From contig NZ_JASGBH010000002.1 of assembly GCF_030053395.1 (NCBI RefSeq), positions 158,625 to 222,624 on the forward strand: a stretch of DNA of 64,000 nucleotides. The letters are read 5' to 3'. The first letter of the stretch is position 1. Each line of letters begins with the position of its first letter. The DNA comes from Limnohabitans lacus. GTDB taxonomy: Bacteria; Pseudomonadota; Gammaproteobacteria; Burkholderiales; Burkholderiaceae_C. This document shows, piece after piece, positions 9,221-17,743 of this stretch. Made by a program: the position numbers and the translations under genes. The notes under the pieces are model-generated. The model was given only the letters and a program-made list of their open reading frames with translations. It had not been told where the DNA came from and searched no databases.

Positions 9221-10171
9221 TCAGACCACCGCGCCCGAATTCTCATCGCTGTTGTCGCGGTCTTTCTTGATCGGCTTGATCAGGTCTTCGCGCTGGATGC
9301 CCAGCCACATGGCAATGGCCGCAGCCACAAACACCGACGAGTAAATGCCAAAGCAAATGCCAATCGTCAACGCCATGGCGAAGTAATGCAGCGTCTCGCC
9401 GCCAAACAGCAGCATGGACAGCACCATGATCTGGGTCGAGCCGTGGGTGATGATGGTGCGGCTGATGGTCGAGGTGATCGCGTTGTCGATGATCTCCACC
9501 GTGTTCATCTTGCGGTAGCGGCGGAAGTTCTCGCGGATCCGGTCAAAAATCACGACCGATTCGTTCACCGAGTAACCCAAAACCGCCAGCACCGCGGCCA
9601 GCACCGCCAGAGAGAACTCCCACTGGAAGAAGGCGAAAAAGCCCAAGATGATGATCACGTCGTGCAAGTTGGCGATGATGGCCGAGACGGCGAACTTCCA
9701 CTCGAAGCGGATCGCCAGGTAAATCACGATACCGATCACCACAAAGGCCAGCGCCTTCAGACCGTCTTCGGCCAGCTCGTCACCCACTTGTGGGCCGACA
9801 AACTCGGTGCGGCGCAGCGTCACCTCGGCGTTGTCGGCCTTGAGGGCCGTCAGCACTTTTTCGCTTTGCTGGGCCGAGCTCACGCCTTTTTGGGCAGGCA
9901 GGCGGATCATCACGTCGCGGGCGGTGCCAAAGTTTTGCACCTGCACCTCACTGAAACCCAAGGTGCCCACGGTGGCACGCACCTTGTTCAGGTCGGCAGG
10001 CTGGCTGTAGCTGACTTCCATCAGCGTGCCGCCCGTGAACTCCACCGACAGGTGCAGGCCACGGCTGAACAGGAAGAACACCGCCAGCGCAAAGGTCACG
10101 AAAGAAATCGCGTTGAACACCAACGCGTTCTTCATGAACGGGATGTCTTTTTTGATTTTGAAAAATTCCAT
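9221..10171 (-). CDS. secF: Protein translocase subunit SecF
   Basis: This 316-residue inner-membrane protein is one half of the SecDF complex, which uses proton motive force to help proteins leave the SecYEG channel. It starts MEFFKIKKDIPFM and has a first membrane segment at about 18-36, a small periplasmic domain, and five further segments. The family signature VEFTGGTLMEV is at about 43-53 and the conserved GYSVNESVVIFDRIRENFR stretch is at about 199. The C-terminus is charged and cytoplasmic. It lies 12 bases after secD and is the last gene of yajC-secD-secF. Confidence 0.97.
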   Translation of the reverse strand: MEFFKIKKDIPFMKNALVFNAISFVTFALAVFFLFSRGLHLSVEFTGGTLMEVSYSQPADLNKVRATVGTLGFSEVQVQNFGTARDVMIRLPAQKGVSSAQQSEKVLTALKADNAEVTLRRTEFVGPQVGDELAEDGLKALAFVVIGIVIYLAIRFEWKFAVSAIIANLHDVIIILGFFAFFQWEFSLAVLAAVLAVLGYSVNESVVIFDRIRENFRRYRKMNTVEIIDNAITSTISRTIITHGSTQIMVLSMLLFGGETLHYFAMALTIGICFGIYSSVFVAAAIAMWLGIQREDLIKPIKKDRDNSDENSGAVV

Positions 10172-10183
10172 GGTCTTTTCCCC

Positions 10184-12064
10184 TTAATCGGCTTTCACCG
10201 CAGAGCCGCCTTCAGGCCGCCAGACCGTGCCAATCGACACCGACTTGAGTTTCTTTTTGCCGCCGTACCAGAGGTTGACCAAGCCGCGCGAGAAGAACAC
10301 GGCCGAGAACATGCTGGTCAAAATGCCGATGCAGTGCACCACAGCGAAGCCACGCACCGGGCCGGAGCCAAAAGCCAGCAAGGCCACACCCGCGATCAGC
10401 GTGGTGATGTTGGAGTCAAAAATCGTGGCCCAGGCGCGGTCGTAACCCGCGTGGATGGCCGCTTGCGGGCTGACACCGTTGCGCAGCTCTTCACGCACGC
10501 GCTCGTTGATCAGCACGTTCGAGTCGATCGCCATGCCCAGCGCCAGCGCCATCGCGGCCATGCCGGGCAGGGTCAAGGTCGCTTGCAGCATCGACAAAAT
10601 GGCCACCAAAAACAGCAAGTTCACCCCCAGCGCGATGCCAGAGAACAAGCCGAACATGGCGTAGTAAATGCACATGAAGGCCACGATCACCAGGAAACCC
10701 CAGGTCACGCTGTTGAAGCCCTTGGCGATGTTTTCAGCGCCCAAGCTCGGGCCGATGGTGCGCTCTTCGATGATCTCCATCGGTGCGGCCAGCGAGCCAG
10801 CACGCAGCAGCAGCGCGGTGTCGTTGGCTTCGGCCGTGGTCATGCGGCCCGAAATCTGCACGCGACCGCCACCGATCTCAGAGCGGATCACGGGCGCCGT
10901 CACCACTTCGCCCTTGCCTTTTTCAAACAAGAGGATGGCCATGCGCTTGCCGACGTTCTCGCGGGTCACATCCTTGAAGATGCGAGCGCCCTTGGCGTCC
11001 AGCGTCAGGTTGACCACAGGCTCTTGGGTCTGGTTGTCAAAGCCAGGCTGGGCATCGGTCAGGTTGTCGCCGGTCAGCACCACTTGCTTTTTCACGATCA
11101 GCGGACGGCCTTCGCGCTCCAGATAGCGCTCGGTGCCAAAGGGCACGATGCCGCCAGGCTGCTCGGCGGCACGCGCTTCGGTGCTCTCGTCCACCATGCG
11201 CACTTCCAGCGTCGCGGTGCGGCCCAAAATGTCTTTGGCCTTGGCGGTGTCTTGCACGCCGGGCAGTTGCACCACGATGCGGTCCAGACCTTGCTGCTGG
11301 ATCACCGGCTCGGCCACGCCCAGTTCGTTGATCCGGTTGTGCAAGGTGGTGATGTTTTGCTTCAAGGCCTGCTCTTGCACCCTGCGGGCGGCTTCGGGCT
11401 TGACGCTGACCACCATGCGGAACTCGGCACCTTCGGCCACGTCCTGGGTTTGCAAGTCGGCCAACTGGGCCGAAATCAAACGCTTGGCGGCTTCGAGCTG
11501 CTGCGCATCGCGCAGGCGGATCTCCACCGTCTGGCCATTGCGGCTGATGCCACCGTGGCGGATGTCTTTTTCGCGCAGCAAGCTGCGCAGGTCACCGGTG
11601 ATGGACTCCACGCGTTGCGTCAGCGCCGCTTGCATGTCCACCTGCAGCATGAAGTGCACGCCACCACGCAAGTCCAGGCCCAAATACATGGGAGAGGCAT
11701 GCAAGGCGGTCAGCCAATCGGGCGAGCGCGACACCAGGTTCAGCGCCACCACAAACTGCGGGTCGGCGGCATCGGGAATCAGGGCTTTTTGAACCGCGTC
11801 TTTGGCCTTGAGCTGGTTGTCGGTGCTGTCAAAGCGGGCCCGGATGGAGCCGCCTTCGAGGGCCACGCTTTGGGCATTCACGCCCGCAGCCTTGAGCGCG
11901 TCTTCGACTTTTTGCAGCGTGCCGGTGTCCACCTTGATGGTGGCCTTGCCCGAAGACACCTGAACGGCAGGCGCCTCACCAAAGAAGTTGGGCAGGGTGT
12001 AGACCACCCCCAGCAACAATGCGATCACGATGATCGCGTATTTCCAGACCGGGTAACGGTTCAT
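10184..12064 (-). CDS. secD: Protein translocase subunit SecD
   Basis: This 626-residue SecD has one N-terminal membrane segment (about 8-25), a large periplasmic region with P1 and P2 domains, and five C-terminal membrane segments. Signatures are LGLDLRGGVHFMLQVD near residue 128 and the conserved AMALALGMAIDSNVLINERVREE stretch near 505, the proton-pathway region. With SecF it drives late protein export. It starts MNRYPVWKYAI, a normal proteobacterial beginning. The operon is yajC-secD-secF; a terminator-like hairpin sits in the yajC-secD gap and may tune relative expression. Confidence 0.97.
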   Translation of the reverse strand: MNRYPVWKYAIIVIALLLGVVYTLPNFFGEAPAVQVSSGKATIKVDTGTLQKVEDALKAAGVNAQSVALEGGSIRARFDSTDNQLKAKDAVQKALIPDAADPQFVVALNLVSRSPDWLTALHASPMYLGLDLRGGVHFMLQVDMQAALTQRVESITGDLRSLLREKDIRHGGISRNGQTVEIRLRDAQQLEAAKRLISAQLADLQTQDVAEGAEFRMVVSVKPEAARRVQEQALKQNITTLHNRINELGVAEPVIQQQGLDRIVVQLPGVQDTAKAKDILGRTATLEVRMVDESTEARAAEQPGGIVPFGTERYLEREGRPLIVKKQVVLTGDNLTDAQPGFDNQTQEPVVNLTLDAKGARIFKDVTRENVGKRMAILLFEKGKGEVVTAPVIRSEIGGGRVQISGRMTTAEANDTALLLRAGSLAAPMEIIEERTIGPSLGAENIAKGFNSVTWGFLVIVAFMCIYYAMFGLFSGIALGVNLLFLVAILSMLQATLTLPGMAAMALALGMAIDSNVLINERVREELRNGVSPQAAIHAGYDRAWATIFDSNITTLIAGVALLAFGSGPVRGFAVVHCIGILTSMFSAVFFSRGLVNLWYGGKKKLKSVSIGTVWRPEGGSAVKAD

Positions 12065-12085
12065 AAGGACTCGCGTACAGGATGA

Positions 12086-12110
12086 AAAACCGGGGCGACA
12101 AGCGCCCCGC
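12086..12110 (-). terminator. Terminator-like hairpin between yajC and secD
   Basis: On the minus strand CGGGGCG and CGCCCCG arms with a 5-base loop are followed by GGTTTTTC. This sits inside the yajC-secDF operon, so it is probably an attenuator or partial terminator. Confidence 0.55.
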
Positions 12111-12134
12111 TGAAAAAGCCGAAACCGGAGGGAA

Positions 12135-12467
12135 TTACTTCAAAGTGCCTTTGGGCAAAACCTGCACCACAGCGCTGCGCTGCATTTGCACTTCCACGCC
12201 GGCGGCAACTTCCACGCCGATGTTGCTGTCACCGATTTTGCTGACCTTGCCCAGCAAACCGCCAGCGGTCACGACTTCGTCGCCCTTGGCCAGTGCGTCG
12301 ATCATGGCGCGGTGCTCTTTTTGCTTTTTCATCTGGGGGCGGATCATGACGAAATACAGCACCGCGAACATCAGCAGCAAAGGCAGCATGCTCATCAGGG
12401 TGGACTGCATGTCGCCACCAGCAGCGGCAGCAGGAGCGGTTTGGGCAAAAGCGGAAGAAATGAACAT
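12135..12467 (-). CDS. yajC: Preprotein translocase accessory subunit YajC
   Basis: This small inner-membrane protein of 110 residues associates with SecDF. It has one membrane segment at about 27-47 (LLLMFAVLYFVMIRPQMKK) with the family RPQxKKQKEHRAMIDALAKGDEVVTAGGLLGKV motif after it. The ATG at 12467 (MFISSAFAQ) is preferred because the upstream codons to 12482 have no clear ribosome binding site of their own. It is the first gene of yajC-secD-secF. The tgt/queA genes often found upstream are not present here; instead a divergent exporter gene follows. Confidence 0.95.
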   Translation of the reverse strand: MFISSAFAQTAPAAAAGGDMQSTLMSMLPLLLMFAVLYFVMIRPQMKKQKEHRAMIDALAKGDEVVTAGGLLGKVSKIGDSNIGVEVAAGVEVQMQRSAVVQVLPKGTLK

Positions 12468-12631
12468 GGGGAAACTCCACAAAAACGGGACATCTGTCTT
12501 CTGCCCCGCGCCAAAGCGCCACCGGGCAGACCAACGAAGGATTGTATGCGGGGCTATGATGCCCCCGAATGCACCCGCCGTCGTCGGGTTTTAGGCCTTG
12601 AGAAGGCCAATTTCACCTCGAAAGTCCACAT

Positions 12632-13498
12632 TTGACCTTCCCTGTTTGGCCTGTGGCCGCCCTGCTGGGCTCGCTGGTTTCACTGTCGATCGGCACCTCG
12701 TTTGCCAAAAGCCTGTTCCCGGCCGTGGGGGCCGAGGGCACCACGCTTTACCGCCTGGTGTTTGCCACGCTGATGCTGATGGCGTTTTGGCGGCCCTGGC
12801 GCCGCAGTTGGGTGTGGGCCGATGCCTGGCCGCTGGGGCTGTATGGCGTGACGCTGGGCGTGATGAACCTGCTGTTTTACAACGCCATCAAGACCATTCC
12901 TTTTGGCCTGGCCATCGCGATCGAGTTCACCGGCCCGCTGGCCGTGGCCCTGTGGACCTCGCGCCGGGCCAGCGACTTGGTCTGGGTGGCGCTGGCCGTG
13001 GTGGGCCTGGGCCTGATCTTGCCCTTGCCGGGCGCCAGCGACGCACTGGACCCTGCTGGCATGGCCTTTGCGCTGGCGGCTGGGGGCTGCTGGGCGCTGT
13101 ACATCGTGTTTGGCCAACGCGTGGCCAAGCGCTACGGCGGCATGGCCACGCCCATGGGCATGCTGGCCGCTGCCCTGGTGGTCACGCCCTTTGGTCTGTA
13201 CGAAGCGGGCAGCGCCTTGCTCAACACCCAATGGCTGGCCGCAGGCCTGGCCGTGGCCTTGCTGTCGAGCGCCATCCCCTACACGCTGGAGATGTACGCC
13301 CTGAACCACCTGCCCAAAAACACCTTCAGCGTCTTACTCAGTTTAGAGCCCGCCGTGGGTGCGTTGGCCGGCTGGGTGGTGCTGTCCGAGCGGCTGAGCA
13401 CCAGCCAATGGGCCGCCATGGCCTTCATCATCGGCGCCTGCATGGGCAGCGCTGGGTCGGCCGGCAGGCGCAGCGCCAACAGCCCCAGCAGCCCTTGA
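12632..13498 (+). CDS. EamA/RhtA-type inner-membrane transporter
   Basis: This 288-residue protein has about ten hydrophobic segments in two repeated EamA halves. It belongs to the drug/metabolite transporter superfamily and resembles RhtA (threonine/homoserine exporter) in segments such as GVMNLLFYNAIKTIPFGLAIAIEFTGPLAVAL and SSAIPYTLEMYALNHLPKNTFSVLLSLEPAVGALAG. It probably exports small metabolites or amino acids. The start codon appears to be TTG at 12632, since no ATG lies nearby in frame, so the start is uncertain. It is divergent from yajC and converges closely (3 bases) on the TonB receptor gene. Confidence 0.82.
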   Translation: MTFPVWPVAALLGSLVSLSIGTSFAKSLFPAVGAEGTTLYRLVFATLMLMAFWRPWRRSWVWADAWPLGLYGVTLGVMNLLFYNAIKTIPFGLAIAIEFTGPLAVALWTSRRASDLVWVALAVVGLGLILPLPGASDALDPAGMAFALAAGGCWALYIVFGQRVAKRYGGMATPMGMLAAALVVTPFGLYEAGSALLNTQWLAAGLAVALLSSAIPYTLEMYALNHLPKNTFSVLLSLEPAVGALAGWVVLSERLSTSQWAAMAFIIGACMGSAGSAGRRSANSPSSP

Positions 13499-13501
13499 CG
13501 T

Positions 13502-15556
13502 TCAGTCGAAGCGGTGGCGCCAGCTCAGGCGCAGCTGGCGCGGCTCGGCCGGGTGCACATGGCGGTCCCAGACGGGCACGGCCTCGCCCTTCAAACGGGA
13601 TTCGTAAAAGTATTCGATGTCCTGGCTGCGGGTGTTGAACAGGTTGAACACATCCAGGCTCAGCCGGTTGCGTGCATCCCAACGGTAGCCCACGCGCAGG
13701 TTGCCGATCAGTGACGAGGCCGACCGGACCGAGGCGTCTTCGATCAAAGGGCGTGGCCCAAAGTAGCGCACGCGAAACGACCCCGACCAAGGGCCCCACG
13801 CGTCCAGCGTGATGCCCAAATTGGCCGTGGTGGTGACCGCGCCCGGAATGAAGGGGCCGGCCGCATCGGCGTCGGTGAAGCGCGCACGCGACCAAGACAG
13901 GTCCGCGTCCAGCGCCACATGCTGGCCCACCCGCACAAAGTGCCCCCACTCCAGCCCGGTGCGGCGCGAAGGGCGCGAGGGCTCGGTGGTGCCCGCATCG
14001 CCCACAAACAGCAACTCCGAGTCGGACTTCAATTGCCACAGTGACACCGTGGACGTCCAGCCCGGCTGCACGGTCCAGCGCACACCGATTTCCGACGCAC
14101 GCGTGCGCACCAGCGGGCTGACGGGGTCCACCGGCTGGATGGTGCCCCGCGCATCGTTGGAATGGAAACCCTGGCCGTGGTTGAGGTAGACCTCGGCCTT
14201 GTGCCACGGCCCCAAGACCAGCCCCAACTTGGGCGAGCTCATGTGCGCATTGGATCGGCCTGAATGCTGAGGCAAGGTCGACGCCACATCGAACTGGTAG
14301 GCATCGGCACGCAGGCCCGCGATGGAGCGCAACCAAGGCCACCAGCGCACATCGTTTTGGAACCAAATGGCCGCGCTGCGCTGCACCACTTGGTCTTGTC
14401 GCACAGTGCGCAGCAGCTCGCGCTCACGCGTGGCGTACAGGCCGATGGGCGCGATGTTGTCTTGGCGCAGCTGCAAGCCATAGCTGTTGTCCACCGCTTT
14501 GTCGCCCCATTGCGCCGGCACCGATTGCGAGAGCGCCAAGCCCATCGCCTGGCGCTGCTCGCGCTGCATGAACTGGTCGCCGGTGGGGCAGTGGGTGCTG
14601 GGGTCACTCAGGCAATACTGAAAGTTGGACCACAGATCGAGCGATGACTTCAGCCACCACGCGTTGGCGCGGGTGCGCGTGTCGCCTTGCAGCCAAGACC
14701 ATTCGCCCGACAGGCTGTAGCGCTGCGTTTGCCCGCCGGTGGTGCTGTCCAAGCTGCCATAGCGGCCGATCACGCCTTGGTCGATGGCGCGCTGGGGCAC
14801 CTGGTCGGTCGAAGTCCATTGGCCTTTGTAGGCCATGGCCGTCAGCGAAAACCCATTGAGCGCACTGCCATCGCTGTAACGCAGCACCCCATTGAGCTTG
14901 CGCAAGTCCTCGGGCGTTTGCCAAGGGCCGTCGTTGCGAAAGGCCTCCAGGCCATAAAGCAGCTGGCCCTGCCCGGGTGCCGCCGTGGGCGAGCCCGCCA
15001 ACAACATGCGCCGAAAGCCGCCTTGCCCCAGTGTGACTTGCGCCAAAGGGCTGTCCATCTGCCGCAGGTAGTCGATGTGGGCCGTGCCCGCCGAAGCGAA
15101 GTCGCCCACCTGCGCGTCGTAAGGGCCTTTTTGGTAGCGCACCTTTTGGATCAGCTCAGGGATCAAAAAGTTCAGATCGGTGTAGCCCTGCCCATGCGCG
15201 TGGCTGGGCATGTTGACCGGCATGCCCGCCACAAAGGTCGCAAAGTCTGTGCCGTGGTCGAGGTTGAAGCCGCGCAAGAAGTATTGGTTGGCCTTGCCGT
15301 CGCCCGCATGCTGCGTGACCATCAGGCCGGGCACCATCTCGAGGACCTCGCCGGGGCGCAGCAATGGCATGGTGCGCAAACGCTCGCCCGAGACAATGCC
15401 TTCGCTGGCCGAACGCGCCAGGCCCGCCATGTTTTCCAGCTCGGCACGCACCTGCACCGTGTCAGCGCCTTGCGCCTGCACGCTGGCGCACAGGCCCACG
15501 CTGGCTGCTGCCCACAGCAGGGGCAGCGATGGGCGCCAATGAAGCGGCACGGCCAT
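13502..15556 (-). CDS. TonB-dependent outer-membrane receptor
   Basis: This 684-residue protein has a signal peptide ending at about ASVQAQ (residue 29), a plug domain (about 30-190) and a 22-strand-type beta-barrel ending in the aromatic RLSWRHRFD terminus. Plug features include LLRPGEVLEMVPGLMVTQHAG, NQYFLRGFNLDHGTDFATFVAGMPVN and the GPYDAQVGDFASAGT segment. Such receptors import scarce ligands across the outer membrane with TonB energy. The ligand cannot be read; no siderophore or cobalamin partner genes adjoin. Its start is 8 bases after the stop of the enoyl-CoA hydratase gene, so the two may be co-transcribed, an unusual pairing. Confidence 0.88.
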   Translation of the reverse strand: MAVPLHWRPSLPLLWAAASVGLCASVQAQGADTVQVRAELENMAGLARSASEGIVSGERLRTMPLLRPGEVLEMVPGLMVTQHAGDGKANQYFLRGFNLDHGTDFATFVAGMPVNMPSHAHGQGYTDLNFLIPELIQKVRYQKGPYDAQVGDFASAGTAHIDYLRQMDSPLAQVTLGQGGFRRMLLAGSPTAAPGQGQLLYGLEAFRNDGPWQTPEDLRKLNGVLRYSDGSALNGFSLTAMAYKGQWTSTDQVPQRAIDQGVIGRYGSLDSTTGGQTQRYSLSGEWSWLQGDTRTRANAWWLKSSLDLWSNFQYCLSDPSTHCPTGDQFMQREQRQAMGLALSQSVPAQWGDKAVDNSYGLQLRQDNIAPIGLYATRERELLRTVRQDQVVQRSAAIWFQNDVRWWPWLRSIAGLRADAYQFDVASTLPQHSGRSNAHMSSPKLGLVLGPWHKAEVYLNHGQGFHSNDARGTIQPVDPVSPLVRTRASEIGVRWTVQPGWTSTVSLWQLKSDSELLFVGDAGTTEPSRPSRRTGLEWGHFVRVGQHVALDADLSWSRARFTDADAAGPFIPGAVTTTANLGITLDAWGPWSGSFRVRYFGPRPLIEDASVRSASSLIGNLRVGYRWDARNRLSLDVFNLFNTRSQDIEYFYESRLKGEAVPVWDRHVHPAEPRQLRLSWRHRFD

Positions 15557-15564
15557 CGGCGCGC

Positions 15565-16353
15565 TCAGCGCCCCACGAACACGGGTTTTCTGCGCTCGGC
15601 AAAGGCGGCGCGGCCTTCGGCAAAGTCCACGCTGTCGCTGGTCATGTGTTCGCGTGCGCGAAGGCGTTCGGTGTCCATCTGGCCTGCGGCGATTTCATTG
15701 ATGGACTTCTTGGTTTCTTGCACCGCCAAAGGGGCGAGGGCCAGGATGTCGCTGACCAGCATTTGCAGGGTCGCAGCCCAATCCGCGTCCGCGACCAAGG
15801 CCTCGAACAAGCCCATGGCGTTCAGTTGCTCGGCCGAGAAAGGCCTGGCCGTCAAGAATGCACGCTTGGCCCCCGCCACGCCAAAGCGGCTGACGTAGCG
15901 CTGCAAGCCGCTGGGGTAGTAATGCAAGCCCAGCGCGGTGGCGGGCATGCGCCACTCGATGCCCTGCAAGCCGATGCGCAGGTCGCAGGCCAGCACCACA
16001 TCGGTGGCGCCGCCATACACACTGCCATTCAAGGCGCAAATCGTCACCGGCCGCAGCTTGGCCAGCGCGTCGGGGATTTCTTCAAAGAAAGTCGAGCCGT
16101 GGCCAGGTTCGTTGAAACCGCTGATGTCGTAGCCTGCGCAAAAGACCGGCTTGGGCTGGCCTTCGGTGTTGGCGGTGAGCACCAGCACGCGCACATCGGG
16201 GTTCTGGTTCACCGCCTCGAAATGCGCCAGCAAGGTCTTGAGGTCGCCGTTTTCCAGTCGGTTGCGCTGGGCCGGGCGGTTCAAGGTGAGGGTGGCCACG
16301 CCGCCTTCGATGTGCAGGGCTGGGGCAGAGGGCTGGGCGGGCAAGAGGGGCAT
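15565..16353 (-). CDS. Enoyl-CoA hydratase/isomerase family protein
   Basis: This 262-residue crotonase-fold enzyme shows the family's two oxyanion regions: the PVFCAGYDISGF segment (about 70-81) and the LNGSVYGGATDVVLACDLRIG segment (about 108-128). These bind the CoA thioester carbonyl. The canonical acidic catalytic residues are not obvious at the usual places, so hydration is not assured; isomerase or other crotonase chemistry is possible. The ATG at 16353 (MPLLPAQPSAP) is preferred over the TTG at 16371, which lies in the phasin terminator. It is upstream of the TonB receptor on the same strand. Confidence 0.82.
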   Translation of the reverse strand: MPLLPAQPSAPALHIEGGVATLTLNRPAQRNRLENGDLKTLLAHFEAVNQNPDVRVLVLTANTEGQPKPVFCAGYDISGFNEPGHGSTFFEEIPDALAKLRPVTICALNGSVYGGATDVVLACDLRIGLQGIEWRMPATALGLHYYPSGLQRYVSRFGVAGAKRAFLTARPFSAEQLNAMGLFEALVADADWAATLQMLVSDILALAPLAVQETKKSINEIAAGQMDTERLRAREHMTSDSVDFAEGRAAFAERRKPVFVGR

Positions 16354-16373
16354 GGGGCGATCCAGAAACAAAA

Positions 16374-16393
16374 AAGGCGTCCGAAGACGCCTT
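16374..16393 (-). terminator. Intrinsic terminator of the phasin gene
   Basis: AAGGCGTC and GACGCCTT arms close on a CGAA loop. On the minus strand the hairpin is followed by a T-run (CCTTTTTTGTTTC), which ends phasin transcription before the hydratase gene. Confidence 0.85.
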
Positions 16394-16417
16394 GATTGTA
16401 GAAAGCAGCGGGGCAGC

Positions 16418-16972
16418 TTATTTGGCTTTGGCCTTGCTCATGGCGGCTTTGACCGAAGCTTCAGCTTGGGCAGTGGCGGCCTTGATGTTGGACTCGGCGG
16501 TGTCAGCGGCTTGCTTGGCCACTTTTTTCAGGGTTTCAGCAGCGCTTTGGCTGGCTTCGAAAGCGGTCTTGATGGCGGCCACAGCGGCGTCAGAGCCAGC
16601 AGGAGCGTTCTTCAGGCTGTTTTCAACCAGGCTTTTGACCGCTTGCTCGGTCTCGGCGAACTTGCCTTCGACGGCTTTGGTGAATTCAGCGCCGGTGGTG
16701 TTGGCGATGTCGGTCAGGTGACGGCCATAAGACACGGCTTTTTCGAAAGCGGGTTGCACCAAGGCAGCTTGAGCGGCCAACAGGTCTTGGGGGTTCTTGG
16801 CAGCGAACATGGCTTGCGCGTTGGCGAAAGACTCACCCACAGCGGCTTTGCCAGCGGCCATGTTCAGCTCAACCAGGCGCTCGAAACCAGCGAAAGCCGA
16901 TTGCGACAGGCCAGCAGCGGCCTTCAGGTTGGCTTGTTGGGAAGCGACGAGTTGTTCGGCATTGAAGGTCAT
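16418..16972 (-). CDS. phaP: Phasin (PHA granule-associated protein)
   Basis: This 184-residue, alanine-rich, helical protein belongs to the phasin family, which coats polyhydroxyalkanoate granules. It starts MTFNAEQLVASQQANLKAA, has the typical ANL...GFERLVELN segment in the first 40 residues and lacks any signal or membrane segment. The ATG at 16972 is preceded by AAGGAGTCC, a good ribosome binding site; an upstream extension to 17032 is not needed. A TGC-rich palindrome at 16996-17009 may bind a PhaR-type regulator. The own terminator below implies a monocistronic, probably abundant transcript. No PHA synthase lies in this window. Confidence 0.9.
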   Translation of the reverse strand: MTFNAEQLVASQQANLKAAAGLSQSAFAGFERLVELNMAAGKAAVGESFANAQAMFAAKNPQDLLAAQAALVQPAFEKAVSYGRHLTDIANTTGAEFTKAVEGKFAETEQAVKSLVENSLKNAPAGSDAAVAAIKTAFEASQSAAETLKKVAKQAADTAESNIKAATAQAEASVKAAMSKAKAK

Positions 16973-16995
16973 GTGGGACTCCTTGAAAAGGTTTG

Positions 16996-17009
16996 TTGCA
17001 GTGCAGCAA
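16996..17009. promoter_or_regulatory. TGC-rich palindromic site upstream of phasin
   Basis: TTGCAGTGCAGCAA lies 24-37 bases before the phasin start codon. TTGC and GCAA ends flank a partly symmetric centre. PhaR-type regulators bind TGC/GCA-rich sites before phasin genes in related bacteria; assignment here is inference. Confidence 0.4.
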
Positions 17010-17137
17010 TTTGAACACCAGCCATGGCCCAAAGCAAGGGATTACCCGAACTTTAGAGGCGGCACTCCAATTTAAGGGAAAGGCGTGGCTCTTTACACTT
17101 GGGGCATCGGGCCCTGTGGCCCCAAAACCGGGCAGGT

Positions 17138-17734
17138 ATGGAACTTCTGAGTTTTTTGTTTTTATGCGGCGTGGCCATGCAATGGCTGAACAAGCAAGGG
17201 CAGCGCAAACGCACGGCTTTGCTGGCGGAGCACCTGCGTCCCTACCAAATTGAAAAACACATGGAACAGTTGACCAGCGCCTACATGCGGGCGCTGGGCG
17301 AGGCCGAGCCCGAGCGGCAGCAGCAGATCTTGCAATTGCAAGAGATGGCCGAGCAGCAACTGGCCGAGGAGTTCAAGGCTTTGGCCAAGGATTTCGGGCG
17401 GCTGGCAGCCCCCGAAACCCGGGGCTTCAAGATCGCGTTGCCCTACATCGACCAGCTCTCGCCCAAAGCCACCTTCGACATGCGCCGTTTGCTCGAAGTG
17501 CACGCCCAGGGCATCGACCGGGCCATCGCGCAAACGGCGCAGGGCGCCAAAGAGCGGTCCTTTCGCATCATGGCCGAGATGTTCTTGATGCAGCACAGCT
17601 GCCACTGGTTTTGCAAATCCAAAACCATCGCCTCGGCCCGCATGCTGACCCAGCACCAAACCCGTTACGAGCAAGCACTGGACGGCGTCAGCCCCGCAAC
17701 GCGCGAGGCTTACCTGGCCGTGGTGCTGGCCTGA
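17138..17734 (+). CDS. Conserved-looking protein of unknown function
   Basis: I do not recognise the family. The 198-residue product starts with a short hydrophobic stretch (MELLSFLFLCGVAMQWL) that could be a membrane anchor. It is then mostly helical and rich in Gln, Glu and Ala, with a likely coiled coil near 45-85 (EAEPERQQQILQLQEMAEQQ). Cysteines and histidine cluster near 160 (HSCHWFCKSK). The ATG at 17138 is chosen; an in-frame codon at 17099 would add 13 residues. It is divergent from the phasin and stops 9 bases before the convergent tadC. Codon use matches the neighbours, so it is probably a real host gene. Confidence 0.7.
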   Translation: MELLSFLFLCGVAMQWLNKQGQRKRTALLAEHLRPYQIEKHMEQLTSAYMRALGEAEPERQQQILQLQEMAEQQLAEEFKALAKDFGRLAAPETRGFKIALPYIDQLSPKATFDMRRLLEVHAQGIDRAIAQTAQGAKERSFRIMAEMFLMQHSCHWFCKSKTIASARMLTQHQTRYEQALDGVSPATREAYLAVVLA

Positions 17735-17743
17735 GGCCCTGCC

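Noticed and set aside
9386..12085. A plus-strand open frame of about 900 codons opposite secD and secF
   Set aside because: It lies wholly antisense to clear secDF genes, is His/Gln/Arg-rich in the way of GC shadows and has no recognisable domain.
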